DNA of 64,000 bases from Flavobacterium sp. N502540 (GCF_025947365.1 NZ_CP110012.1:2418001-2482000), one strand, 5' to 3'; positions 35,494 through 44,654 are shown, counted from the stretch's first letter. Made by a program: numbers and translations. The notes: generated by a model not told the origin, from the letters alone.

Positions 35494-36093
35494 ATGGAAA
35501 TGACAATGACAAAAACAGAAACGGCGGCTGAAGAGAAGCTAAGGGAAGCCAAATCGGCAAAACTTATCCTCTTGTTTGCAATGGTAAGTATGACCATGAT
35601 GTTTGCCGGACTTACAAGTGCTTTTGTGGTAAGTAAATCAAGAGCCGACTGGTTGAAGAACTTTGAATTGCCAACGGCATTTTATTATAGTACAGCGGTT
35701 ATTTTGGCTTGCAGCGTTACTTTTTACCTGGCTAAAAAAGCCATTCAGAAAGACAATAGAAGTGCTGTTACAGCTTTACTTTTGGGAACTTTAGCTTTAG
35801 GGATTTTGTTCGTGGTACTGCAATTTGCAGGTTTTGGACAAATCGTTGAAAGCGGGTATTATTTTACAGGAGAAGGTAGCTCAATTACTACAACATTTTT
35901 GTATGTAGTAACCGTGACACACTTGTTACACTTGGCTGGAGGATTAATTTCACTTTTAATTATAATTTATAATCATTTTAAACAAAAATACAATTCGACT
36001 CAAACTCTTGGTATAGAACTAGGTGCGATGTATTGGCACTTTTTGGATTTATTATGGTTGTATTTATTTTTATTTTTATATTTCTTTAAATAA
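35494..36093 (+). CDS. Cytochrome c oxidase subunit III-type protein (short form)
   Basis: 199 residues with five hydrophobic segments, a typical length for bacterial subunit III. The ends are recognisable: MMFAGLTSAFVVSKSRADW in the first helix and MYWHFLDLLWLYLFLFLYF in the last; HLLHLAGG lies in helix 4. Two bases after ctaB and followed by a longer paralogue. Subunit III has no redox centre; it stabilises the catalytic subunits of the proton-pumping oxidase. Subunits I and II are not in this window. Confidence 0.88.
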   Translation: MEMTMTKTETAAEEKLREAKSAKLILLFAMVSMTMMFAGLTSAFVVSKSRADWLKNFELPTAFYYSTAVILACSVTFYLAKKAIQKDNRSAVTALLLGTLALGILFVVLQFAGFGQIVESGYYFTGEGSSITTTFLYVVTVTHLLHLAGGLISLLIIIYNHFKQKYNSTQTLGIELGAMYWHFLDLLWLYLFLFLYFFK

Positions 36094-36103
36094 GAAAAAA
36101 ACG

Positions 36104-36111
36104 TAAATTTG
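36104..36111 (+). promoter_or_regulatory. Bacteroidota -7 promoter element inside the oxidase cluster
   Basis: TAAATTTG, 24 bp before the ATG at 36136, suggests extra transcription of the second subunit III gene. Confidence 0.5.
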
Positions 36112-36135
36112 GGAACTTTTTAACGAATATCTTTT

Positions 36136-37122
36136 ATGGGAGCGACAGTAACTACTGCAAACAACGACGAAAAAACTTGGGGAGGCGGTCATGAGATCCA
36201 GCCATTAGGAGCAAGTTATGGTAAAATGATGATGTGGTTTTTTATCGTATCAGATGCCTTAACATTCTCTGGATTCCTTGCTGCTTATGGTTTTTCAAGA
36301 TTTAAATTTATTGAAACCTGGCCTTTGGCTGATGAAGTGTTTACTCACTTTCCTTTTATGCATGGCGTTGCGGCACCAATGTATTATGTAGCCTTAATGA
36401 CTTTTATTTTGATTTTCTCATCTGTAACAATGGTTTTGGCTGTTGATGCAGGTCACCAATTGAAAAAAACAAAGGTTGCAATTTATATGTTCTTAACTAT
36501 TATTGGAGGTTTAATCTTCGTAGGTTCTCAAGCCTGGGAGTGGAAAAACTTCATTAAAGGAGAGTACGGAGCAGTTGAAACAGCAGGTGGAAGTTTATTA
36601 CAGTTTGTTGATAAAGATGGTAAAAGAGTTGCTCTTGCTGATTTTGCGGTTAAATTACCGGAACAAAGAGAAGCTTTAACAAGAAGTCATTCAACATGGT
36701 TTATGGAAGATGCTCAGGCACAGCCAACCTATACAGTTGCAGAAATTCAGGCAGGTTTTAAAGCTCATCCTGAAGTTTTAATCAGAACAGAGCATCTTAC
36801 AGACAAAAAGAAAAAAACAGTTTTATCAAGAGAAGAGTCTGAAGCTCGTTTAGCAAGTGCTAAATATGTTGTAGAAGGTGCTAATTTGATTAGAAACGAA
36901 TACGGAAATAAATTATTTGCTGATTTCTTTTTCTTCATCACAGGATTCCACGGATTCCACGTATTTTCAGGAGTTATCATTAATATCATTATCTTCTTTA
37001 ATGTATTATTAGGTACTTACGAGAAAAGAAGAAGCTACGAAATGGTAGAGAAAGTTGGTCTATACTGGCACTTTGTCGATTTAGTTTGGGTATTTGTATT
37101 TACAGTTTTCTACTTAGTTTAA
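36136..37122 (+). CDS. Cytochrome c oxidase subunit III (long form)
   Basis: 328 residues. Helices flank a long hydrophilic insert (about residues 145-250; KDGKRVALADFAVKLPEQRE..., RTEHLTDKKKKTV) not found in ordinary subunit III. The last helices carry ITGFHGFHVFSGVI and LYWHFVDLVWVFVFTVFYL, the subunit III signature. This long form next to a short paralogue is a common Bacteroidota arrangement. The insert probably lies outside the membrane; its role is unknown. Confidence 0.9.
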   Translation: MGATVTTANNDEKTWGGGHEIQPLGASYGKMMMWFFIVSDALTFSGFLAAYGFSRFKFIETWPLADEVFTHFPFMHGVAAPMYYVALMTFILIFSSVTMVLAVDAGHQLKKTKVAIYMFLTIIGGLIFVGSQAWEWKNFIKGEYGAVETAGGSLLQFVDKDGKRVALADFAVKLPEQREALTRSHSTWFMEDAQAQPTYTVAEIQAGFKAHPEVLIRTEHLTDKKKKTVLSREESEARLASAKYVVEGANLIRNEYGNKLFADFFFFITGFHGFHVFSGVIINIIIFFNVLLGTYEKRRSYEMVEKVGLYWHFVDLVWVFVFTVFYLV

Positions 37123-37140
37123 TTTTAGATTTTAATTATT

Positions 37141-37491
37141 ATGTCACACGAGCACGTATCAAATACAAAAAGAATCTGGTTTGTTTTTGCATTACTATCA
37201 GTAGTAACTACAGTAGAGGTTATTTTAGGTATCTACAAACCTGCATCATTAGAGTTTAATCATTTTGTTGGCTTGAATTTATTGAACTGGATTTTTTACA
37301 TCCTTACAATATTCAAAGCATATTATATAGTATGGGCATTTATGCACATGGAAGGTGAAAAAAGCAGCCTTAGATGGTCTGTTGTAGCACCGGTTATTTT
37401 CCTGGTATTATATTTATTGTTTATTCTGTTAACAGAAGGACATTATATTTATGGGGTTTTTAAAGATTCTACTATTAAATGGAATTTTTAA
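37141..37491 (+). CDS. Cytochrome c oxidase subunit IV-type protein
   Basis: 116 residues with three membrane helices (about 10-30, 47-65, 82-102), including the conserved-looking FKAYYIVWAFMHMEGE. It matches prokaryotic subunit IV (COX4_pro), a small accessory subunit. It is 18 bp after subunit III and followed by a terminator, so it closes the first oxidase transcript. Confidence 0.88.
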   Translation: MSHEHVSNTKRIWFVFALLSVVTTVEVILGIYKPASLEFNHFVGLNLLNWIFYILTIFKAYYIVWAFMHMEGEKSSLRWSVVAPVIFLVLYLLFILLTEGHYIYGVFKDSTIKWNF

Positions 37492-37511
37492 CATGATATT
37501 AATTCGAAAAG

Positions 37512-37538
37512 AGTCCCGATAACATCGGGATTTTTTTA
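37512..37538 (+). terminator. Rho-independent terminator after the oxidase subunit genes
   Basis: TCCCGAT/ATCGGGA stem (37514-37520 with 37524-37530), 3-nt loop, then a T-run. Confidence 0.88.
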
Positions 37539-37544
37539 TTTTTG
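37537..37544 (+). promoter_or_regulatory. Bacteroidota -7 promoter element for the assembly genes
   Basis: TATTTTTG immediately follows the T-run of the preceding terminator and lies 25 bp before the ATG at 37570. It re-starts transcription for the oxidase assembly genes. Confidence 0.6.
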
Positions 37545-37569
37545 TACCTCAATAACTTGTACAGATATA

Positions 37570-38211
37570 ATGAAAAAAAATATAGTTCTTTTTGCTCTTT
37601 TTGTTTTGCCAATTGTAGCCTATTTGTTTTTTGCTTCAGGTGTCAACAGCTTTACTACACTTCCTGTTATAACGCCAAAAATTAAAGATTTCGGTGATTG
37701 GAAATCGCTGAACGGTAAGAAAGTTTTGCTGGATAAAAAGATTACGGTTCTTGGTTTTTCAGGATCTGAAATTTTAAGCAATCGGGGGAATTATTTTAAC
37801 TTAAACGAAAAAATTTACAAACGCTATAACGGTTTTGAAGATCTTCAGTTTGTAATACTTTGCCCGTTGGGAACTGAAGCCGATGCTCAAAAAGTAGTAG
37901 ATGCTCTTAAACCTTTTACAGACGTGAAAGGCTGGAACTTTGTTTTCGCTTCACCTGAAGAAATTCAAACATTCTACAATCAGCTAAAGTTAAAAGGAAA
38001 ATTAGATCAGAATCTTGGAACTCCGAATGTTTTTATTGTCGATAAAGAAAGAAATCTTAGAGGAAGAAAAGATGCAGCTGAATATAAAGAAGGGTATGAC
38101 ACTTTTCATCCTTCAGAGTTAAGCAATGAAATGCTGGATGATTTTAAAATCATTTTATACGAATATCGTGCTGCTCTAAAAAAGAATCACAACGCAACAA
38201 AACAACTTTAA
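37570..38211 (+). CDS. Membrane-anchored thioredoxin-fold protein of unknown function
   Basis: 213 residues with one N-terminal membrane anchor (about 4-24) and a soluble part. GKKVLLDKKITVLGFSG, LQFVILCPLGTE and GTPNVFIVDKERNLRGRKD have the layout of a thioredoxin-like fold similar to SCO proteins. There is no CxxC or CxxxC; the only visible cysteine is in VILCPLG. Ten bases before a true SCO gene, so a non-redox partner or degenerate paralogue in oxidase copper assembly is the likely role (inference). Confidence 0.65.
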   Translation: MKKNIVLFALFVLPIVAYLFFASGVNSFTTLPVITPKIKDFGDWKSLNGKKVLLDKKITVLGFSGSEILSNRGNYFNLNEKIYKRYNGFEDLQFVILCPLGTEADAQKVVDALKPFTDVKGWNFVFASPEEIQTFYNQLKLKGKLDQNLGTPNVFIVDKERNLRGRKDAAEYKEGYDTFHPSELSNEMLDDFKIILYEYRAALKKNHNATKQL

Positions 38212-38221
38212 TCTTTCTATC

Positions 38222-38911
38222 ATGTTTAAGAATAAATCATATATCGGTATTTCGTTTATCATTTTAATTTTTGGAATTTATGCCGTTCCTAAAATTGTTG
38301 ACAGAGTTAAAAACGGCGACATTGTAAAAGGGAACCGTCTGGACAATGTAGGATTGAAAACTTCAAAATCGGATGGTAAATTGATGAAAATTGGACCAGC
38401 GCCAAAATTTGAATTAACCAATCAGGACAATGCTAAAGTTTCGAATGATACTTACAAAGGAAAAGTGTATGTGTTAGAATTTTTCTTCACCACTTGCCCG
38501 TCAATTTGCCCGAAAATGAATTTAAGCATGCTGGAGATTGAAAAGACTTTTTTCGGAAATCCAAATTTCGGAATCGTATCCATCACAATCGATCCTAAAC
38601 ATGATACACCACAGGTTTTAAAAGAACATGCGAAGTTATTAGGCGTAAAATCTTCTACCTGGAATTTCTTAACGGGGGATAAAAATACGATCATGGAATT
38701 GTCTAATAAAGGATTCAATTTATATGCCGGAGAGAATGAAAAAGTGAGCGGTGGTTTTGAACATTCAGGTTTGTTCGCTTTAATTGATAAAGAAGGAAAT
38801 ATTCGTTGCAGAAAAGATGAATTTGGAAACCCAAATATCTATTATGACGGATTAGATAAAAAAGGAGTTAGAGACATACAGGAAGATATTAAAATATTAT
38901 TAGAAGAGTAG
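38222..38911 (+). CDS. SCO1/SenC-family copper chaperone
   Basis: 229 residues: one N-terminal membrane anchor (about 6-24), then a thioredoxin fold with the copper-binding CPSIC (C92, C96) and a downstream histidine (H181 in FEHSGLF). These are the three ligands of SCO proteins, which metallate the CuA site of oxidase subunit II. ITIDPKHDTPQVLKEHAK is also family-typical. It lies between the thioredoxin-like gene and the DUF420 gene, with 2 bp to the latter. Confidence 0.92.
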   Translation: MFKNKSYIGISFIILIFGIYAVPKIVDRVKNGDIVKGNRLDNVGLKTSKSDGKLMKIGPAPKFELTNQDNAKVSNDTYKGKVYVLEFFFTTCPSICPKMNLSMLEIEKTFFGNPNFGIVSITIDPKHDTPQVLKEHAKLLGVKSSTWNFLTGDKNTIMELSNKGFNLYAGENEKVSGGFEHSGLFALIDKEGNIRCRKDEFGNPNIYYDGLDKKGVRDIQEDIKILLEE

Positions 38912-38913
38912 AA

Positions 38914-39453
38914 ATGGAAGATCATTCATTAGAGAAAAAATTCAGTAAGTTTATTGTTGCGGTTTCAATTGTAATTCCACTTGTGGTAGCCATTTTATTT
39001 GGAGTAAAATTGAAGGACTTAGGAATTGAAGTAGAACCGCTTTCGTTTCTGCCTCCAATTTACGCAACAACAAATGGTATTACCGCTGTAGTTTTAGTTT
39101 GGGCAGTACTGGCGATTAAAAATGGAAAACGTAAGCTTCATGAGCGCCTAATGACTTTTGCGATTGGACTTTCGGTAGCTTTTTTAGTAATGTATGTAGC
39201 GTATCACATGACCTCTGATTCTACTAAATTTGGTGGTGAAGGAGCAATTCGTTATATCTATTTCTTTATTTTGGTGACTCATATTTTATTGTCTATAGCC
39301 ATTATTCCATTGGTATTGATTACGTACGTACGAGCATTAGCGAAACGCTTTGACAGGCATAAAAAAATTGCTAAAATAACATTCCCGCTCTGGTTGTATG
39401 TTGCGGTTACCGGTGTTGTAGTTTACTTAATGATTTCTCCTTACTATGCTTAA
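38914..39453 (+). CDS. DUF420 membrane protein
   Basis: 179 residues with five hydrophobic segments. LPPIYATTNGITAVVLV, HERLMTFAIGLSVAFLVMY and ILLSIAIIPLVLITYVRALA fit the DUF420 family, which is repeatedly found in oxidase clusters and thought to help in oxidase assembly. Starts 2 bp after the SCO stop and overlaps the ORF of the next small gene at its end. Confidence 0.87.
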   Translation: MEDHSLEKKFSKFIVAVSIVIPLVVAILFGVKLKDLGIEVEPLSFLPPIYATTNGITAVVLVWAVLAIKNGKRKLHERLMTFAIGLSVAFLVMYVAYHMTSDSTKFGGEGAIRYIYFFILVTHILLSIAIIPLVLITYVRALAKRFDRHKKIAKITFPLWLYVAVTGVVVYLMISPYYA

Positions 39454-39454
39454 A

Positions 39455-39748
39455 ATGGAAAATAGATTAAAGAATAAAGAAAATAGAAAAGCAAATAGAA
39501 GTAGGTTTGTGAATTTTTTATCAACGAAATACTTCTATATTCTGGTGTCTATTCTCTTTTCTTTGAGCGCAAATGCTCAATGTGCGATGTGTCGTGCAGC
39601 GCTTGGTGGAGATTCAAATGTTAAAAAAGCAGAAGCAGTAAATAATGGAATCGTATATTTAATGGTTATTCCGTATTTACTGGTGGCAGTAATAGGTGTT
39701 CTGATTTACAGAATGTACCAGTCAAAAAAGAAAAAAACAGATAATTAG
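39455..39748 (+). CDS. Small CxxC membrane protein of the oxidase cluster
   Basis: 97 residues from the ATG at 39455, one base after the DUF420 stop; an overlapping ATG at 39446 would add three residues. A very basic N-terminus and a hydrophobic segment (about 25-42) end in SANAQ, followed by CAMCRAALGG, then a second membrane helix (about 65-85) and a KKKK tail. The CxxC right after a signal-like cleavage site suggests metal or thiol chemistry outside the inner membrane. The family is not one I can name; role in oxidase assembly is inferred from position. Confidence 0.65.
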   Translation: MENRLKNKENRKANRSRFVNFLSTKYFYILVSILFSLSANAQCAMCRAALGGDSNVKKAEAVNNGIVYLMVIPYLLVAVIGVLIYRMYQSKKKKTDN

Positions 39749-39750
39749 TC

Positions 39751-39802
39751 AATTAGAAAATTAGATAATGTGGCAATTCTTTCATTATCTAATTTTCTAA
39801 TT
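39751..39802. terminator. Bidirectional terminator with 20-bp perfect stem
   Basis: 39751-39770 and 39783-39802 are exact inverted copies, almost entirely A/T, with a 12-nt loop, between convergent genes. It is followed by T-rich sequence in each direction. Confidence 0.7.
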
Positions 39803-39819
39803 ATCTCATTACCTAATTA

Positions 39820-41226
39820 TTATTTCAAACCGTTAACTGAGACATTCACTGTACCGTTTATTTTGATAAAGGCAATAATGGCCTGATTGGTCAGCTGAAT
39901 TTTATCAAACTGGATGTCTTCCATTTTTCCATTGACAAAAACACCCGGCATTGGAGAATAGTTTTTAAGATAAGCCGCCATGTTTTTCTTACCTTCCTCT
40001 AGATTGGGTTGTATCGAATAACGGCAACTCTCTTCCATTTTTCTTAAAACATATCCTTGACCCAGCCAGCTTGCAGTGCGCATTAACCTGCTTTTGGTAT
40101 CTAAAACATAATCCAGTTTTTCAAAGTAAATTTCTTTAGTCTGAGGATTGTATTGAGGAAATCCGTTTAAATAAAGCGTTCCGTTTACAGAGCCTAAAAC
40201 ATCAAGAGCAATAACCATCTTTCCGTTTTTATGCCAGATGGATACATTTTTTACCGTCACTTTTTTGCTGCCCGAACCAAATTCCTGACCTGCAAAATTC
40301 TTCGTCATAATCTTTGAAGCATCAACATAGGTAGATATGGCAGCAATGTTTGCTGAAATCTGATTAGGAATTTTAGCGACAGGTTTCAATATGATTTTAT
40401 TGGCACTGAATTTCGATTCAGGTTGTTTGCCTACGATGGTTTCCATGTTGCATTTCATTCCCATGTCCAGTAAAAACTGATCATTTTTTAATTTGGCATT
40501 TGTTGAATACACTTCAACAGGAACAATCCTAAGCCAGCTTTCATAAGTGTCACTCAGTTGAAAGGGAGTGCATATTTTCTCTAAAGCAGTTAAAACATTT
40601 GGTTTAAAATCCATCGATTTTTCGATAGCCTCATCTATTTTCTTTTCGATTTTTGATTTAAAAATAGAAATTGCCGGGTTTATCAGATAAGTAATAGGCA
40701 TGCTTTTGCCAAAAACCTGCATGGTCGGACTTTCGCTCCAGTCTAATGATTTAAACTCCGTTTTAGTGTTTAATTTCCAATTTGTCAGCGCCACTTCACT
40801 GGAAAGGGTGATTATACCATTCAGATTAAACTCTCTGGTATCGTAAAGTTCAACACCTAGTCTTTTGGTACCGATTCGATATTTAATAGTGGCTTTTAAA
40901 GGCAGGATTGTTTTTATTTTCTTGTCTGGATTTGCGGGGTCATTTTGAATTTTTATAGGAGCCTGCTTCCAGATTTTCATTTCGATATCGTCGTCGTCGA
41001 TCGTATTGTCTTCATAAATCAATCCGTTTAAAAGGGTATTGGTTTGATTTTCAATATCGCTAAGTTTTACTGTAATTGGTAAATTGATAAAGGAGGGATT
41101 TGCTTCGTAAACTAACGGACTTGCGTCATCCGGCTCCGGTTTTAGAGTTTCCAGTTTTTGGGCTGTAGAGCAGCCTGCAAGTACGGCAAGTAGCGTGAAT
41201 AAGGAGATAATGGAAGAAAACTTCAT
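39820..41226 (-). CDS. DUF4403 lipoprotein
   Basis: 468 residues. The signal peptide ends in a lipobox (VLAGC, C19), so the protein should be lipid-anchored. The length and the openings (INLPITVKLSDIENQTNTLLNGLIYED; later LNLNGIITLSSEVALT-type strands and ESCRYSIQPNLEEGKK) match DUF4403, a strand-rich family with SMP/BPI-like features proposed by analogy to handle lipids. No function is established. Monocistronic, with its own promoter element. Confidence 0.85.
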   Translation of the reverse strand: MKFSSIISLFTLLAVLAGCSTAQKLETLKPEPDDASPLVYEANPSFINLPITVKLSDIENQTNTLLNGLIYEDNTIDDDDIEMKIWKQAPIKIQNDPANPDKKIKTILPLKATIKYRIGTKRLGVELYDTREFNLNGIITLSSEVALTNWKLNTKTEFKSLDWSESPTMQVFGKSMPITYLINPAISIFKSKIEKKIDEAIEKSMDFKPNVLTALEKICTPFQLSDTYESWLRIVPVEVYSTNAKLKNDQFLLDMGMKCNMETIVGKQPESKFSANKIILKPVAKIPNQISANIAAISTYVDASKIMTKNFAGQEFGSGSKKVTVKNVSIWHKNGKMVIALDVLGSVNGTLYLNGFPQYNPQTKEIYFEKLDYVLDTKSRLMRTASWLGQGYVLRKMEESCRYSIQPNLEEGKKNMAAYLKNYSPMPGVFVNGKMEDIQFDKIQLTNQAIIAFIKINGTVNVSVNGLK

Positions 41227-41250
41227 CGTTATGATTTTTTTTTAGTCTGA

Positions 41251-41258
41251 CAAAATTA
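41251..41258 (-). promoter_or_regulatory. Bacteroidota -7 promoter element for the DUF4403 gene
   Basis: On the minus strand TAATTTTG, 24 bp before the ATG. Confidence 0.6.
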
Positions 41259-41339
41259 AGAAAACAATTATATTATTGTAAAAATGTGTAACAATTAGCA
41301 AAGGTGTGAGTCTTATTCAGAGAAGTAGAGATAATTATT

Positions 41340-41376
41340 AACGTTTTCTTACCATAAAAAAGTTAAGAAAAATGTT
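41340..41376 (+). promoter_or_regulatory. Inverted repeat upstream of the efflux operon
   Basis: TTTTCTTA and TAAGAAAA (8-bp perfect arms, imperfect beyond: AACG.. / ..ATGTT) are separated by 12 nt, ending 31 bp before the ATG of the ABC ATPase. No TAnnTTTG element is obvious here. It could be an operator or a leader hairpin. Confidence 0.35.
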
Positions 41377-41407
41377 ATTATTGTTCTAAAATTTAACAAA
41401 TTTTACC

Positions 41408-42109
41408 ATGATCGAGATTAAAGATTTGCACAAATCCTATAAAATGGGTAGTTCGGAGTTACACGTGTTAAAGGGAATTAATTTTAATATTGAAGAAGGT
41501 GAGCTGGTTGCAATTATGGGATCATCAGGATCAGGGAAATCGACACTTTTGAATATTTTAGGAATTCTGGACGAGGCTGATTCCGGTAGTTATATTTTAG
41601 ATAAAACCCCGATCAAAAAGTTAAACGAAACAATAGCGTCTAAATACCGCAATAAATTTTTGGGATTTGTATTTCAGTCTTTCAATCTGATCAATTATAA
41701 AACCGCTCTCGATAACGTTGCAATGCCGTTGTATTATCAGGGAATCAAAAGAAAAGAGCGTTACGACATCGCTATGAAATATTTAGAGAAAGTTGGACTT
41801 GGTTCGCATTCTCATCATTTACCCAATGAACTTTCAGGAGGTCAGAAACAGCGTGTTGCCATTGCAAGAGCTCTGGCTTCAAATCCAAAAGTTTTATTGG
41901 CAGATGAGCCAACAGGAGCATTAGACACTAAGACGTCTTATGAGGTTATGGAACTGATTCAGGGGATTAACGATGAAGGAAAAACAATCCTGATCGTAAC
42001 TCACGAACCTGATATTGCCGCAATGTGCAAAAGAAATGTGGTCCTGAAAGATGGATTAATTATCGATGATAAAAAGGTAGAACAAGTTAGAGCTTCATCT
42101 TATGTTTAA
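41408..42109 (+). CDS. MacB-type ABC transporter ATPase
   Basis: 233 residues. Walker A GSSGSGKST (38-46), signature LSGGQKQ (142-148), Walker B VLLADEP (162-168), H-loop H199. The close spacing of motifs and the opening MIEIKDLHKSYKMG are typical of LolD/MacB/FtsE-type ATPases. In MacB-type systems ATP drives periplasmic transport through permeases with large outer loops. Here the ATPase is a separate protein, overlapping the first permease by 8 bp. Confidence 0.93.
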   Translation: MIEIKDLHKSYKMGSSELHVLKGINFNIEEGELVAIMGSSGSGKSTLLNILGILDEADSGSYILDKTPIKKLNETIASKYRNKFLGFVFQSFNLINYKTALDNVAMPLYYQGIKRKERYDIAMKYLEKVGLGSHSHHLPNELSGGQKQRVAIARALASNPKVLLADEPTGALDTKTSYEVMELIQGINDEGKTILIVTHEPDIAAMCKRNVVLKDGLIIDDKKVEQVRASSYV

Positions 42110-43346
42110 TATTGAGCGTTGGCAGGAAATATTCGAGGCAATCTCTAAAAACCGGTTGAGAACATTTCTTACCGGAGTTTCTGTAGCGTCGGGGATTTTT
42201 ATTTTGGTGATTTTGCTCGGAGCAGGTAAAGGGCTTCAGAACGGAATCGAGAAACAATTTGAAAATGACGCAAAAGGAATAATTGAAGTCTGGTCTGAAG
42301 CAACAACTAAAGAATATAAAGGACTAAACCCGGGAAGGCAAATTCAGTTAAGAAATAGCGATTATGACCTTCCGGTTAAAAAGTTTGGTGATGAGATTGA
42401 TAAAAAATCACCTGTTCGTAGTACCTGGGGTGGGATTGTGAGTTACGGGAAAGAATCAGGAAATTATCTGTTTAGAGGGATTAGTTCGGATTATGTCTAT
42501 CTTGAAAATGCAACTATTATTAAAGGACGCTTCATTAATAATAGTGATATGATACATAACGCGAAAGTGGCGGCTATTGGTTTGAAGGTAGAGCAAGATC
42601 TGTTTAAAGGGCAAGATGCGATAGGAAAAGAGATTTTAGTCAATAATATTAATTTTAAAGTGATTGGGGTTTTTACAGATCCTTCAGGAGAGCGTGAAGA
42701 ATCAAGGGTTTATATGCCTATGACGACGAATCAGCGCACTTATGGAGCCGGTGATAAAATAGACGCAATGCAGTTTGTTTTAAATAAAAAAATGAATTAC
42801 GATGAGGCACTGGCGCAATCAAGAAAATTCACAGCAGATATAAAGGCCTTATTGAAAAGTAAAAATGTTATTGCGCCTGAAGATAATAGCGGCATAGGTG
42901 TTTATAATTCAGTGGAAGAGGCGAAACAGTTTTATGATTTAAATCTTTATATCAGATTGTTCTTTTGGTGGGTTGGTATTTGTACCATCATTGCCGGAGT
43001 TGTGGGAGTAAGTAACATTATGCTGATCATTGTAAAAGAAAGAACAAAAGAAATTGGAATACGAAAAGCACTTGGAGCCTCTCCGTTTTCAATCATTTCG
43101 ATGATTCTTCATGAGTCTATTTTTATTACCACTATTGCTGGATTTACAGGCTTACTGGCTAGTTTAGCGTTATTGGAATTTGTTGGACCGCTGGTGCAAA
43201 GTGAATATTTTAGAAATCCGGAAGTCGATTTTAGTGTGGCGTTAACTACACTGGCGCTGCTCATATTTGCAGGCGCCCTAGCAGGTTTTTTTCCAGCTTA
43301 TCATGCAGCCAAAATTAGACCTATTGTAGCACTTAGAGACGAATAA
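42102..43346 (+). CDS. MacB-like ABC permease 1
   Basis: 414 residues: N-terminal helix (LRTFLTGVSVASGIFILVIL, about 19-40), a MacB periplasmic core domain (about 60-270), then three helices of the FtsX-type domain with VSNIMLIIVKERTKEIGIRKALGASP as the family hallmark. Overlaps the ATPase gene by 8 bp and precedes a paralogous permease by 2 bp. The two probably form a heterodimer. Confidence 0.92.
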   Translation: MFNIERWQEIFEAISKNRLRTFLTGVSVASGIFILVILLGAGKGLQNGIEKQFENDAKGIIEVWSEATTKEYKGLNPGRQIQLRNSDYDLPVKKFGDEIDKKSPVRSTWGGIVSYGKESGNYLFRGISSDYVYLENATIIKGRFINNSDMIHNAKVAAIGLKVEQDLFKGQDAIGKEILVNNINFKVIGVFTDPSGEREESRVYMPMTTNQRTYGAGDKIDAMQFVLNKKMNYDEALAQSRKFTADIKALLKSKNVIAPEDNSGIGVYNSVEEAKQFYDLNLYIRLFFWWVGICTIIAGVVGVSNIMLIIVKERTKEIGIRKALGASPFSIISMILHESIFITTIAGFTGLLASLALLEFVGPLVQSEYFRNPEVDFSVALTTLALLIFAGALAGFFPAYHAAKIRPIVALRDE

Positions 43347-43348
43347 TT

Positions 43349-44614
43349 ATGTTTAAGAAAGATAATTGGGACGAGATTTTACAGGCTTTAACAGCCAATG
43401 TTTTTAGAACGGTGTTAACGGCGTTTGGTGTATTTTGGGGTATCTTTATTTTGGTGATATTGCTGGCTGCCGGAAACGGTTTAGAGAACGGAGTTAAGAA
43501 AGGTTTTGACGGAATTGCCACAAACACCATGTTTATGTGGAGTCAGACCACAACAAAAGCCTACAAAGGTTTGCCTAAAATACGCCGTTATGATTTCAGA
43601 AATAGCGATGTTGCAGCATTAAAAGAAGCTTTACCGGATTTAGTGTACGTCTCCCCCCGAAATCAGCTGGGTGATTTTAACGGAACCAATAATGTAGTTC
43701 GTGGTACCAAAACTTCAGCATTTACCATTTATGGAGATTATCCGGAGCTGATCAAGCAGCAGCCGATGGATATTCTTAAAGGACGATTTGTCAATCAGCA
43801 GGACATTCTCGAAAGACGAAAAGTTGCGGTAATTGGTAAAGGAGTGATCAATGAACTTTATGGAAAAGAAGAAGAAGCGATTGGAACGTATGTGAAAATC
43901 AACGGGATCAATTTCATGGTCGTGGGTGTCTATAAATCAAAACAGCAGGGAGGGAATGCAGAGCAGGAGCAGAAAAATATATTTATTCCGTTTACTACTT
44001 TTCAGCAGGCTTTTAATTTTGGAGATAAAGTAGGCTGGATGGCACTAACCGCAAAAGACGGAACATCTATTACCGATTTAAAACCAAAAATTTTAGAAAA
44101 AATAAAAGCACTTCACTCAATTAATCCTGCTGATGAAAGAGCGGTTGGGAATTTTGATTTATACGAACAGTACAATAAAGTGCAAAGTTTATTTAACATC
44201 TTAAAAATCATTGCCTATTTTGTGGGGACATTGGTTTTGATTTCGGGAGTAATTGGTATTTCAAATATCATGCTCATTGTAGTGAAAGAGCGTACCAAAG
44301 AAATAGGTATCAGAAGAGCCTTAGGAGCAACTCCTGCAGCGATTCGTGGGCAAATTTTATCGGAATCTATATTTTTAACGATTATTTCGGGAATGCTGGG
44401 CATTGCTGTAGCGACCGGAATTATCGCGCTCTTAAACATGGCTTTAGCTTCGATGCCGCCAGATAGTAATACGATGTTTGCTAATCCAAGTGTCGATTTA
44501 AGAGTCGTATTTGTAGCTTTAATAATATTAGTAGGATCTGGTTTGCTGGCAGGGTTTATTCCGGCACAAACCGCAATTAATGTGAAGCCTGTAGATGCTT
44601 TACGAACAGAATAA
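43349..44614 (+). CDS. MacB-like ABC permease 2
   Basis: 421 residues and the same architecture as its neighbour: helix (FRTVLTAFGVFWGIFILVILL), periplasmic core, and the FtsX-type end with ISNIMLIVVKERTKEIGIRRALGATPA. The periplasmic parts diverge strongly from permease 1, while the membrane core is alike, so this is an old tandem duplication. A heterodimeric permease with one ATPase is the simplest reading. Confidence 0.92.
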   Translation: MFKKDNWDEILQALTANVFRTVLTAFGVFWGIFILVILLAAGNGLENGVKKGFDGIATNTMFMWSQTTTKAYKGLPKIRRYDFRNSDVAALKEALPDLVYVSPRNQLGDFNGTNNVVRGTKTSAFTIYGDYPELIKQQPMDILKGRFVNQQDILERRKVAVIGKGVINELYGKEEEAIGTYVKINGINFMVVGVYKSKQQGGNAEQEQKNIFIPFTTFQQAFNFGDKVGWMALTAKDGTSITDLKPKILEKIKALHSINPADERAVGNFDLYEQYNKVQSLFNILKIIAYFVGTLVLISGVIGISNIMLIVVKERTKEIGIRRALGATPAAIRGQILSESIFLTIISGMLGIAVATGIIALLNMALASMPPDSNTMFANPSVDLRVVFVALIILVGSGLLAGFIPAQTAINVKPVDALRTE

Positions 44615-44654
44615 ATTATCAATCAGAATATAATCGAATTAAACTGAAAACACA

